64,000 nucleotides of DNA, taken from Paenibacillus taichungensis. Its GTDB lineage: Bacteria > Bacillota > Bacilli > Paenibacillales > Paenibacillaceae. The stretch spans positions 248,001 through 312,000 of the forward strand of contig NZ_JABMCC010000104.1 of the NCBI RefSeq assembly GCF_013359905.1, read 5' to 3'. Below, piece after piece: positions 1-8,345 of this stretch (the stretch's first letter is position 1; each line of letters begins with the position of its first letter). The position numbers were made by a program, and so were the translations under genes. The notes below the pieces were generated by a model, which saw only the letters and a list, made by a program, of their open reading frames with translations, did not search any database and had not been told where the DNA came from.

Positions 1-543
1 ACTCTCTCCATCCGCTTTCACTTTCAGATGATAGATACCTCCAGATTGAAGGTTTGCTTTATGTTCTACATTTAACGTTCCCGGCTTTCCACTGGCATCT
101 CTTAGACGTATCACACCAGCCTGGGGAACCACTTGCAGCATATATGAAGACCAGCCTGTATCATTGGATCGAAAAATAAGACTCGTATCCGCTTTCATAT
201 CCTGAATCATCAAATCAGCTTCATAGATAAAATTATCGGCTCGTGTGGCCGATATGGCCATCACATTCTCCCCGGCGTCCGAAGTCAGACGAAGTCCTTC
301 ATCCGTATCTTCCAGATTACCTCTACCTTGCAATGTCCAGTCTGACAAATTCGTTATTGCCTTAGACACTTTGGTTAACATTTGAACCGTCTCCCCCTGT
401 TTTGCTGATTCCTTGGAGGTCTGCTCTATCCTTTGCGAGGCATTTGTCTCCTTAACAGATGCTGTGGAATAGGCTCCAGCAGAAGAAGATCCAAGGACAC
501 ATGATAATAGAACACAACCGATGGATCGGAACATAAATTTCAT
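1..543 (-). CDS. Secreted levanase-like protein, N-terminal part (cut by window edge)
   Basis: Reading leftward from an ATG at 543, an open frame of 181 residues runs off the left edge without a stop. Residues 1-24 form a signal peptide (positive start, hydrophobic core, small residues near SSAGA). After a polar linker, residues ~65-181 look like the concanavalin/LamG-like sandwich domain (NLSDWTLQGRG, FIYEADLMIQ, TSLIFRSNDTGWSSYML) often placed before the GH32 module in secreted levanases. The ribosome-binding site is GAGGGA. It lies downstream of the GH32/fructokinase genes on the same strand, so a role in cutting extracellular levan or other fructan into oligosaccharides for the neighbouring transporter is likely. 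The catalytic module is outside the window, so the enzyme class is inferred from context; another sandwich-domain glycosidase is possible. Confidence 0.6.
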   Translation of the reverse strand, partial: MKFMFRSIGCVLLSCVLGSSSAGAYSTASVKETNASQRIEQTSKESAKQGETVQMLTKVSKAITNLSDWTLQGRGNLEDTDEGLRLTSDAGENVMAISATRADNFIYEADLMIQDMKADTSLIFRSNDTGWSSYMLQVVPQAGVIRLRDASGKPGTLNVEHKANLQSGGIYHLKVKADGES

Positions 544-576
544 GAACATTCCCTCTTTTCGTATTAGTAATGAGAC

Positions 577-658
577 AAAAAAACCCACAAAGGACGGTGC
601 ATTCTCTTAGCAAAATAAGTGAACATGCATCCGCCCCTCCTGGGACGTCTCAATGGGT
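577..658 (-). terminator. Possible terminator between fructokinase and levanase-like gene
   Basis: Read on the minus strand, an ACCCA...TGGGT outer stem and a CGG(A)TGCAT/ATGCACCG inner stem precede a run of seven T. The stem is long and imperfect, so this may be an attenuator or partial terminator inside the operon. Confidence 0.35.
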
Positions 659-666
659 ATCAAAAA

Positions 667-1557
667 CTATGAAGCTGAAGCGAAGCGTTCCAGTGCCTCC
701 AGCCCCAATGCGAGAGAACCGCATAGTCCTGCGTGCTGGCCCAATCCAGGCTGAACAATATATTGGTCAATATGTTGCGTTATTGCGGCTGCATTCACAT
801 AACCATTCAGATTCCGTACAACCTGATCCCGAATCATGGGAAACAGATGACTTTGCTGCATCACCCCTCCGCCCAAGATGACCTTTTGAGGGGAGTGAAG
901 CAGAATGGCCGTTGTGATGGACTCCGCAATGTAAAAAGATTCGATCTCCCAGGCCAAGTGGTCTGTCGGGAGTTCGCTTCCAGGGCTCTGCCAGCGGGCT
1001 TGAATGGCTGGGCCCGCAGCCATTCCCTCCAGGCAATCGCCATGATACGGACATAATCCGGCAAAATGATCTTCCGGGTGGCGTCTCGTCCGGATGTGTC
1101 CACCCTCTGGGTGCAGCAATCCATGCACACGTTTGCCTCCCGCCACAAGTCCAATCCCAACACCTGTGCCGATCGTATAATACACACAATTGTCCAGTCC
1201 CTTCGCTGCTCCCCACGTGACTTCTCCAAGGGCCGCTGCATTCACATCCGTATCCCATCCGAAGGGAACCGGGAATTCGCGCTTCAATGATCCAATAACA
1301 TTACAGTTTTCCCACCCTGGCTTGGGCGTTGTTGTAATGTAACCATAGGTGGGGCTACCCCGTTGCAGATCAATCGGACCAAAGGAGCCGATCCCGATCG
1401 CCGCCACTCCTTTGTCCCTGAAATAGTCGATGACCTTCGCCAGTGTGGTCTCGGGATGTTCCGTTGGAAAGCTGCACCAATCTTCAATTTCCCCTCGCTC
1501 GTTACCTACACCACATACAAACTTCGTTCCACCGGCTTCTATTGCTCCTATACGCAT
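667..1557 (-). CDS. ROK-family fructokinase
   Basis: A 296-residue ATP-dependent sugar kinase, probably converting cytoplasmic fructose to fructose-6-phosphate. It has the ROK phosphate-binding start MRIGAIEAGGTKF, a second glycine-rich segment TIGTGVGIGLVAGG, the catalytic region TDVNAAALGE, and the zinc-binding signature around HPEGGHIRTRR...CPYHGDCLEG typical of the fructokinase/mannokinase branch. The start at 1557 is preferred over upstream codons because GAGGGG lies just ahead of it and because the longer frame would overlap the end of the GH32 gene. It follows that gene by 19 bp, so the two are co-transcribed: the GH32 enzyme releases fructose and this kinase traps it. Substrate is inferred from family branch and neighbours. 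Confidence 0.88.
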   Translation of the reverse strand: MRIGAIEAGGTKFVCGVGNERGEIEDWCSFPTEHPETTLAKVIDYFRDKGVAAIGIGSFGPIDLQRGSPTYGYITTTPKPGWENCNVIGSLKREFPVPFGWDTDVNAAALGEVTWGAAKGLDNCVYYTIGTGVGIGLVAGGKRVHGLLHPEGGHIRTRRHPEDHFAGLCPYHGDCLEGMAAGPAIQARWQSPGSELPTDHLAWEIESFYIAESITTAILLHSPQKVILGGGVMQQSHLFPMIRDQVVRNLNGYVNAAAITQHIDQYIVQPGLGQHAGLCGSLALGLEALERFASAS

Positions 1558-1576
1558 CTTACTGTCCCCCTCGCGA

Positions 1577-3058
1577 TTATTCCGACTGACCTTCAACTCG
1601 GATGGGAGATAGCTCGTAGATATGAAGCGAAGAAAATACTACATCCTTATTTTCGGACTGAACAGAGATTCCCTCGGAACCCGCATCCGGATAGATCAGA
1701 TCCGTAATAACCGCTTGACCGTCATTGGCAAATACCTCTACGGATGAGTAATCCACATAAATACGCAGATGTTGGTTGCCGTCCACTGCTTTTAATCCCG
1801 CTGCATGGCGGCCCAGGAAATGTTCATGGAAATCGCTAATACCCGATCGACTGCGATCAACATATACCTCATTCTGGCTAGCGTCCACACCGATGAGCGT
1901 TTCATTGTCTGAACCACTTCGTAATGCAAATTGAACAGATTGATCAGAAGCCCATTCCGCATCAATCTCATAGTTTACAAGGCGCAAGGTGTTCAACTGC
2001 TCACTCACTTGTCTGATGGAAGCATTCTGTAAGGATAGTACTGGTGTGCGGGCGTGCTCGAGCTCGCGTGCAGGACGCTGAACCAGCAGGACTTCCCCGT
2101 CCCTTTTCTCCAATGTCAGCTCTCTCGCAATGGTCATGGCGCCGCGGTAACCTTCGGTTGGTGTCTGATTGGCATACATCCAGTTGCTCATCCAGCCCAT
2201 AAACAGGCGTCTGCCGTCTTCTGCCGGAATGTCGGACCAACTAACCCCTGCGTAGTTATCCCGACCATGATCAAACCAGCGAACGGTATGGGAAGCTTCA
2301 TCAGGAACAAATGTAATCCCATTAAAATCTCCGGTGAAGTATTGCGTTCTGGAGCCTTCCTTGAAGGCCGGATCTGCACCAATGCTGACGAGCATCACCC
2401 ATTTCTCCTGGCTCGCATCCCCATCCACGGATAGAGGGAACAGATCAGGGCACTCCCAGACGCCATCATGCGAACCGATCCCGGCGCCGAATTCACTGCC
2501 CAATGTCCACTCCTTCAGATCGGGAGAATGGTACAGACATACCGTCTGACCACAAGCGATAATCATGATCCATTCTTTGGTCTGCTCATGCCAGAACACT
2601 TTGGGATCACGGAAATCCACGAACGACTCATGCTCCAGTACCGGATTGCCCTCGTATTTCACCCATGTTCTACCACTATCCTTGCTATATGCGAGACTCT
2701 GCCGCTGAATCGGATGATCGTTTGGCACCTCCTGATGATGGGTAAAAATAGCCACCAGTCCTGGCTCATCGTCAAAGAATCCGGACGTATTGTTCCAGTC
2801 CACCACGGCACTGCCGGAGAATATCATGCCATGTTCATCCGGCGCCAAAGCCACAGGAAGCTCTTCCCAGGTCACCAGATCCTTCGTCACCGCGTGTCCC
2901 CAATGCATCGGCCCCCATGTTGTGCCAAACGGATGATGCTGATAGAACAAGTGATACTCACCTTTGAAAAATACCATGCCATTGGGGTCATTCATCCACT
3001 TCTCCTTGGGTGAGAAGTGATAGACGCCCCGGTAATCGGTTGTTGAAATGGTAGACAT
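1577..3058 (-). CDS. GH32 sucrose/fructan hydrolase (SacA/ScrB-like)
   Basis: A 493-residue glycoside hydrolase family 32 enzyme without signal peptide, so cytoplasmic. The three GH32 acidic residues are visible: Asp24 in WMNDPNG (nucleophile), Asp151 in FRDP (transition-state stabiliser) and Glu202 in ECPDLF (acid/base). The C-terminal ~150 residues are the usual beta-sandwich (DYSSVEVFANDG motif). Length matches sucrose-6-phosphate hydrolases. The gene lies between a sugar-binding lipoprotein and a fructokinase, and no PTS component is present, so the natural substrate is more likely unphosphorylated sucrose or short fructo-oligosaccharides imported by the ABC transporter than sucrose-6-phosphate. 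The start ATG at 3058 has a plausible AGGAG site a few bases ahead. Confidence 0.9.
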   Translation of the reverse strand: MSTISTTDYRGVYHFSPKEKWMNDPNGMVFFKGEYHLFYQHHPFGTTWGPMHWGHAVTKDLVTWEELPVALAPDEHGMIFSGSAVVDWNNTSGFFDDEPGLVAIFTHHQEVPNDHPIQRQSLAYSKDSGRTWVKYEGNPVLEHESFVDFRDPKVFWHEQTKEWIMIIACGQTVCLYHSPDLKEWTLGSEFGAGIGSHDGVWECPDLFPLSVDGDASQEKWVMLVSIGADPAFKEGSRTQYFTGDFNGITFVPDEASHTVRWFDHGRDNYAGVSWSDIPAEDGRRLFMGWMSNWMYANQTPTEGYRGAMTIARELTLEKRDGEVLLVQRPARELEHARTPVLSLQNASIRQVSEQLNTLRLVNYEIDAEWASDQSVQFALRSGSDNETLIGVDASQNEVYVDRSRSGISDFHEHFLGRHAAGLKAVDGNQHLRIYVDYSSVEVFANDGQAVITDLIYPDAGSEGISVQSENKDVVFSSLHIYELSPIRVEGQSE

Positions 3059-3156
3059 ATTGGTTTACTCCTTTGATTCAAACCGTTGAAGAGGTAACTT
3101 TGCTTCACTCACGCAACTTAATGCTATGTGCGACAAAGCCCCTCATCCAGTTTGTT

Positions 3157-4764
3157 TTATTGGGTGTTGCGGTCATATCCCGCTTGTTTAATCTGCAGCC
3201 ACTCTTGCAAGCCAAGACGATCCAACTCTTTCAGATAAGCATCCCACTCCTGATCGATCTTTCCATTCTGATACCATTCCGTGCGCATACGCAGCACGTA
3301 GGCGAACAGATCAGTCTCAATGGTGGAAAGGCGGTCGAGTTCATCGATTGAGAAGAACACGCTTGGATAGACGTTTTCTGCTTTCATGTGTGGAACCATA
3401 TATTTATCGAGCAGTTCCATACGCCACGCAGCATCTTCCGGTTTGGTTGTGTATTTGTCATAGTAACTGTCGAGAATAGCCAGCGGTCCTGCAATACTCG
3501 TTTTCTGTCTGAGCTCAACAGGTGCAGCGCCTTCCAGCGGAAGATGCTTCAGCATGCCTTTAGCTTCATCCAATTCAAAAATATTCTGTTGTGTCTCATC
3601 ACCGTAAGTTCCCCAGTTGTTCTGCACGGACTGGAGCGGATCGTACAATTGGTCCACCCACTTCGCTGTGGATTCCAGATTTTTATTGCTGCTCGTAACA
3701 ACCATGCGTCCCCGGTCTAGACCGATACCGTTTGTACGTGCGACATTAATTTCTCCATTCGGTCCGGCGACAGGAGGCAGAACATCATAGGTATCATTCA
3801 TACCTGTAATGTTGGCCTTATCCCAAGTGAAGTACATGCCATACTTGTTGTCTTTGCCCTTGGCCAGATACGTATTCCAATCCTGCTGATATGCTTCCAC
3901 ATCCACAAGACCTTCCTGGACCAGTTCGTGAATGTATTTGACCGCTTCTTTGTAACCTTCATCAGCTGCAGTGAAGACCACTTTTCCATCGTTGGCCACC
4001 ACCGTGTGGTCCCAGTTCTCCCCGAGTCCAAATGCTGCAAATAGAAATGTCAGATCTTCTCCGCCCGGCTTGTTAATGAAGGACAACGGAATTTCGTCAG
4101 CCTTGCCATTGCCGTTCGGGTCCTGAGTTTTGAACGCAATCAGCACTTGTTTCAGTTCTTCGGTTGTCGTTGGCATCTTCAGTCCGAGCTTGTTCAGCCA
4201 CTCCACGTTGATCCAAGGTAAGTCATCCACCGCCTGTATGCGCTGCTTGCCACTTCCGAGCTCCTCAATCCAGGGAAAGGAATAAATATGTCCGTCTGGA
4301 GCCGTAATCATGCTCTTGTATTCTGGAGCTTCCTCCAGCACCTTTTGCAGGTTCGGCATGTATTGCTCAATCATGTCCTCCAGTGGAATGATGGCCCCAT
4401 CCTTCGCCAGTTTCAGGAGATCATAATCCCCATAACCTGCGTCAAAGATGGCATCAGGCAAATCACCGCTGGCTACCGCCAGGTTTCTTTTCTCTGCAAA
4501 TACGTCACTCGTATAGTTCTTCCAGTTGATATGCACATTGGTTTTCTCTTCGAGTCGCTTGTTAATCAGCTTCTCGTTCGGATCAGCAGGGGCCAGCGGA
4601 GAACTCTGTGTTATAAAATTCAATGTCACCTTGCCATCAGGTGACTGGGCTTCACTTGCCGCACCGCCTCCTCCCCCACCACACGCCGAGAGCAGGAGCA
4701 TGGCTGACAACATGGAGATGGATGCCGTTGTAGCGGCTTTTCTGGACTTGTTCACTTTTTTCAT
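3157..4764 (-). CDS. Sugar ABC transporter substrate-binding lipoprotein
   Basis: A 535-residue extracellular binding protein anchored by a lipid. It starts MKKVNKSRKA, has a hydrophobic signal and lipobox LSAC followed by a glycine-rich linker. The body resembles the long LplA/YtcQ-like binding proteins found with LplB/YtcP permeases in Paenibacillus (TAPDGHIYSFPW, DLPWINVEWLNKLGLKMPTT, DPNGNGKADEIPL). The start at 4764 is chosen because GGAGGT sits 7 bp upstream and because the signal peptide begins there; the longer frame would add a non-signal tail. It follows two permeases and precedes the GH32 gene, so the ligand is probably sucrose or fructo-oligosaccharides. No ATPase is encoded here; such systems commonly share a distant MsmX-type ATPase. 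Confidence 0.88.
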   Translation of the reverse strand: MKKVNKSRKAATTASISMLSAMLLLSACGGGGGGAASEAQSPDGKVTLNFITQSSPLAPADPNEKLINKRLEEKTNVHINWKNYTSDVFAEKRNLAVASGDLPDAIFDAGYGDYDLLKLAKDGAIIPLEDMIEQYMPNLQKVLEEAPEYKSMITAPDGHIYSFPWIEELGSGKQRIQAVDDLPWINVEWLNKLGLKMPTTTEELKQVLIAFKTQDPNGNGKADEIPLSFINKPGGEDLTFLFAAFGLGENWDHTVVANDGKVVFTAADEGYKEAVKYIHELVQEGLVDVEAYQQDWNTYLAKGKDNKYGMYFTWDKANITGMNDTYDVLPPVAGPNGEINVARTNGIGLDRGRMVVTSSNKNLESTAKWVDQLYDPLQSVQNNWGTYGDETQQNIFELDEAKGMLKHLPLEGAAPVELRQKTSIAGPLAILDSYYDKYTTKPEDAAWRMELLDKYMVPHMKAENVYPSVFFSIDELDRLSTIETDLFAYVLRMRTEWYQNGKIDQEWDAYLKELDRLGLQEWLQIKQAGYDRNTQ

Positions 4765-4820
4765 AATAATGACCTCCGTGGATTGTGTTGGGTCGAACGC
4801 GCTATATTTCAGGCTGTTCA

Positions 4821-5702
4821 CTATTTGAGTGAACCTAACATGACACCTTTTTCGAAATATTTCTGAAAGAATGGATACATGATGATGAGTGGTAGACTCG
4901 AAATGACAATGGCTGAATATTTGATCATTTCCGAGAGCCGTTTCAGTTCCGCCATCGCAAGCTGATCACTGATCATGCCCGGCGCAGCCTGATTCTGAAT
5001 CAGAATGGAGCGCAGTACGAGCTGTAAAGGATGGAGGTTTGGATTATCCAGATAGATCATGGCGTCAAAATAGGAATTCCACTGCCCCACAAACGCGTAC
5101 AACGCGAGGACAAAAATGATAGGTTTCGACAACGGAATAACGATCTGGAAGAAAATCTTCATCTCGGAGGCACCATCCACATTGGCGGCTTCTTTCAGTT
5201 CTCGCGGTACCCCTTTGAAGAAGGTTCTGGAGAGAATGATGTTCCAGACGTTGACTGCGCCAGGGACGATAATGGCCCATACCGTGTCCAGCATGCCGAG
5301 ATTACGAACAAGCAGATAGGTCGGGATCAATCCGCCACCGAAGAACATCGTGATGATAAAAATAATCATGAAAAATCCTCGCCCAGCCAGCCTTTCATCA
5401 GACAAGGCATACCCTGCAAATATCGAAACGGTCACCGTCACGAGAGCAAAAGAAACCGAGTACAGCACCGCATTAGCAAACCCTCGAATCATGGCTGGAT
5501 TGGACAAAATCATCTGATACCCATCCAAACTCCAGTCGGACACATTGAAGGACAACCCGCGATTCAGCAGCACCGTTGGGTCCATGAATGAGGCAACGAC
5601 GATATAAATCAGGGGGACAACCACAACCAGTACGGCACAGGTAAGAAAAATCGCGTTCAGTGCGAGGATCAGACGATCCAGTCCCGTATGTTTAACAACC
5701 AT
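4821..5702 (-). CDS. Sugar ABC transporter permease (YtcP/LplC-like)
   Basis: A 293-residue inner-membrane permease with about six hydrophobic segments. The cytoplasmic coupling loop ELKEAANVDGASEMKIFFQI (EAA motif) marks the BPD_transp_1 fold. The C-terminus PFFQKYFEKGVMLGSLK is typical of the YtcP/LplC group. ATG at 5702 is preceded by AGGAAAGGAG, so upstream in-frame codons are not needed. It forms the channel together with the permease encoded just upstream, 16 bp away, and works with the lipoprotein downstream in importing a fructose-containing oligosaccharide. Confidence 0.88.
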   Translation of the reverse strand: MVVKHTGLDRLILALNAIFLTCAVLVVVVPLIYIVVASFMDPTVLLNRGLSFNVSDWSLDGYQMILSNPAMIRGFANAVLYSVSFALVTVTVSIFAGYALSDERLAGRGFFMIIFIITMFFGGGLIPTYLLVRNLGMLDTVWAIIVPGAVNVWNIILSRTFFKGVPRELKEAANVDGASEMKIFFQIVIPLSKPIIFVLALYAFVGQWNSYFDAMIYLDNPNLHPLQLVLRSILIQNQAAPGMISDQLAMAELKRLSEMIKYSAIVISSLPLIIMYPFFQKYFEKGVMLGSLK

Positions 5703-5718
5703 GGATAACACTCCTTTC

Positions 5719-6684
5719 CTAATAGAGGCCTTCGCCTTCATTCAATTTCTTCACGATCAGATTCACAGTCACCAGCAAAATGACATTGATGACCGAGTTG
5801 AACAATCCCACTGCCGCAGAATAAGCGTAATCTCCGGACTGCAAGCCCACCTTGTAGACATACGTGGCAATGATTTCGGAGGAAGGCAGGTTCATGGACG
5901 TCTGCATCAGGTAGGCCTTCTCAAATCCAATCGACATGATCCCGCCAGCGGCAAGAATAAATACGATGGCCATAATCGGTCGAATCGTCGGAAGGTCGAT
6001 GTGGCGAATACGTTGAATGAGATTCGCTCCATCCAGATTGGCTGCATTGTGAAGTTCCGGATCGACATTGGCCAAAGCAGCGACATAGATGATAGAAGCC
6101 CAACCCGCCCCGGTCCAGATATCCGACAAAATGTATATCCAACGGAAATATTCCGGTTCGGACATAAACATGATTGGCTGACCAGTAATCGCTGTGGCTA
6201 TCTGATTGATCGGCCCTGTTGGGGATAGAAAGATAAACAGCATACCCACAACGACAACCACCGAGATGAAGTTAGGTGCATACAGAAACAATTGGATGTT
6301 TTTCTTTACTCCCGCTTTACGTACCTGATTGAGCATGAGAGCAAGCAATATCGGGACCGGAAAGCTGAATATCAATCCAAAAAAGCTGAGTTTAAGCGTA
6401 TTCATAAAAATGACATCAAAATTGGGCGAAGCTAAAAACTTCTCAAAATGCTTCAAGCCTACCCACTCACTGCCCATGATGCCTTTGATCGGACTAAAAT
6501 CCTTAAATGCAATAATGGCTCCGTACATCGGGATGTATTTGAAGATAAGGGTCAGGATCAGAGCTGGTGCGAGTAACAAGTACAAAAAATAATTCTTTTT
6601 GAACTGCTGCATCCTGTGACCGGTTGATGGCCTCTCTTTCAACGCCCTTCCTGTACCCTTTTTGGTATCCACCGTGTTATCCAA
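5719..6684 (-). CDS. Sugar ABC transporter permease (LplB/YteP-like)
   Basis: A permease of about 321 residues with six predicted membrane spans and the EAA-type loop ELHNAANLDGANLIQRIR. The FKYIPMYGAIIAFKDFSPIKG segment is characteristic of the LplB branch. It is the first gene of the leftward fructan operon. The start is uncertain: an upstream ATG (6702) and TTG (6717) are in frame, but GGAGGT lies inside that extension, 6 bp before a TTG at 6684 and 3 bp before a GTG at 6687, so initiation at TTG 6684 is most consistent with the sequence. Confidence 0.85.
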   Translation of the reverse strand: MDNTVDTKKGTGRALKERPSTGHRMQQFKKNYFLYLLLAPALILTLIFKYIPMYGAIIAFKDFSPIKGIMGSEWVGLKHFEKFLASPNFDVIFMNTLKLSFFGLIFSFPVPILLALMLNQVRKAGVKKNIQLFLYAPNFISVVVVVGMLFIFLSPTGPINQIATAITGQPIMFMSEPEYFRWIYILSDIWTGAGWASIIYVAALANVDPELHNAANLDGANLIQRIRHIDLPTIRPIMAIVFILAAGGIMSIGFEKAYLMQTSMNLPSSEIIATYVYKVGLQSGDYAYSAAVGLFNSVINVILLVTVNLIVKKLNEGEGLY

Positions 6685-7119
6685 CACATGACCTCCGTTC
6701 ATTCCTGAAGTTGACAATTGTTTGTAGTAAGGGCTTTCAATATTTACAATTGCTCATTTAATAATTTACAATTTAGCAGGTAATCTAGGCATTAGTCAAT
6801 ACATTATGTAAAAAATAATTGTGCATTTGAAATCATTTTGTATGTTTTTCGATTTCTAAATGTGTAATTCATCGTATATTTTACGTTGGATTATTTCCCT
6901 TGTAACCTTTCATTCCCCTTAACAGCAGTAGGATATTTCAAATTAATTATCATTTATAACGAAAATTCTGTATACAAATAAAAGCACATCACCCGAATCA
7001 AAAATGTAAACTAAATTGTGCATATGTAAAATTGCGATTGCTATTTGTTCCGATCTATTATACATTTGACTAAGATAATACTATGGACGACCATATGATC
7101 ATTAGAGGTGAAGCACTAG
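6685..7119. other. AT-rich divergent control region of the fructan operon and LacI gene
   Basis: 435 bp without a gene. It contains repeated short TTTACAATT / AATTGTAAA-like and AATTGTGCAT elements (6740-6850 and 7000-7035) that could form operators or curved DNA for the divergently encoded LacI regulator. No single convincing 14-18 bp LacI palindrome with central CG stands out, and I see no clean CcpA cre box. Confidence 0.4.
7032..7061 (+). promoter_or_regulatory. Candidate promoter of the LacI-type regulator
   Basis: TTGCGA and TATTAT separated by 18 bp, ending about 58 bp before the start codon. The boxes are moderately good matches to a housekeeping promoter. Confidence 0.35.
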
Positions 7120-8181
7120 ATGGCAAAAGAAAAAGTCACGATACAGGACATCGCGGATGCTTTGGGCATCTCCCGGAATACAGCTTCCAAAGCCTTGAAT
7201 GATAGCGGAAATATCCCGGATGAGACACGTAATCGTGTAATTAAAAAAGCAATTGAACTTAAATATAAACAGTTTGCCTATATGGAAAATGAGCATGTTC
7301 TAACCAAGGCTCCAAGCAATATCGCCCTGTTAACGGAAAATCTGCCCAATACATCTCACTTTGGTTCGATGTTAATCAGTGGTCTGGAGAAAAGAATCAG
7401 CGCAGAGGGCTACAATCTCTCCATTCATATCGTGCGTGAGGTTGATCAGGATTCACTTACACTCCCCAACAATTTTGATATTTCCAACGTGGACGGTATC
7501 ATTTGCATTGAATTGTTCGATCTCAAATATACTCAGCTTATTACCGATCTTGGAATTCCCACGATCTTCATCGATAGCGCTTCCGACATCTGTTATCCGG
7601 AATTTCATGCCGATTTGCTGCTAATGGAGAACGAGCACAGCACGTATCAGTTAACCAGAAAATTAATTGAGAGTGGCTACAACCAAATTGGATTTGCCGG
7701 GGATTACAATCATTGCAAGAGCTTCAATGAACGTTGGGTAGGATACCAGCGGGCCATGCTGGAAGCGGGGTTGCAGGTCGATCCATCCCAATGCATTGTT
7801 GATGATGACCGCCTGTTCTTCTCGAAGCCAGGCTGGTTGAACGAGCGAGTAGCTGAGCTGAAGTCGCTGCCTGATGCGTATGTATGTGCCAACGACTTTA
7901 TCGCAGTCGAACTGATCAGAGCATTGAGAGCGAGGAATGTTACTGTTCCGCAGGATATTGTCATATGCGGATTCGATAATGCGCCTGAATCACGGATTAT
8001 TGAGCCTCCATTAACAACTGTGCATATTTACAGCAACGAAATGGGTATCAAAGCTGCGGAGATGCTGTTGTCCCGGATTGACAATCCATCCCAGCCTTAT
8101 CAGGTCTCGCATATCGTGACCAAACCGATCATACGGGAGTCCACACCCACAATGATGAAGTCCAATCCACAGACCGTTTAA
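7120..8181 (+). CDS. LacI-family transcriptional regulator of the fructan operon
   Basis: A 353-residue LacI/GalR regulator. Residues 5-50 carry the helix-turn-helix and hinge region (VTIQDIADALGISRNTASKA followed by LNDSGNIPDETRNRVIKKA), and the rest is a periplasmic-binding-like effector domain (ICGFDNAPESRIIEPPLTTV). The alanine-rich recognition helix is typical. A GAGGTGA site precedes the ATG by 8 bp. It is divergent from the permease-lipoprotein-GH32-kinase operon and therefore probably represses it until a fructose-containing sugar or its phosphate is present. It ends in its own terminator. Confidence 0.9.
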   Translation: MAKEKVTIQDIADALGISRNTASKALNDSGNIPDETRNRVIKKAIELKYKQFAYMENEHVLTKAPSNIALLTENLPNTSHFGSMLISGLEKRISAEGYNLSIHIVREVDQDSLTLPNNFDISNVDGIICIELFDLKYTQLITDLGIPTIFIDSASDICYPEFHADLLLMENEHSTYQLTRKLIESGYNQIGFAGDYNHCKSFNERWVGYQRAMLEAGLQVDPSQCIVDDDRLFFSKPGWLNERVAELKSLPDAYVCANDFIAVELIRALRARNVTVPQDIVICGFDNAPESRIIEPPLTTVHIYSNEMGIKAAEMLLSRIDNPSQPYQVSHIVTKPIIRESTPTMMKSNPQTV

Positions 8182-8207
8182 CCTATCTCATAGATCTCTT
8201 AAAAATA

Positions 8208-8258
8208 AAAAGCCATATCTTTCACGCAGAATAGAACGTGAAGGATACGGCTTTTTTT
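8208..8258. terminator. Bidirectional terminator between lacI-type gene and efeU
   Basis: AAAGCC-A-TATC-TTTCACG pairs with CGTGAA-GGATA-C-GGCTTT around a 9-base loop. A T-run follows on the plus strand and an A-rich run precedes it, so it can serve both converging genes. Confidence 0.8.
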
Positions 8259-8345
8259 ATAGGGACTTATAGATCCCTTCGATTATAGCAGTCACAATAT
8301 GATGCGAACAGGACGCAGCCTCTTATCGGGATTCGTAGCTCCGTG

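Noticed and set aside
6685..7119. CcpA cre box in the fructan control region
   Set aside because: No 14-mer within one or two changes of the consensus was found by eye.
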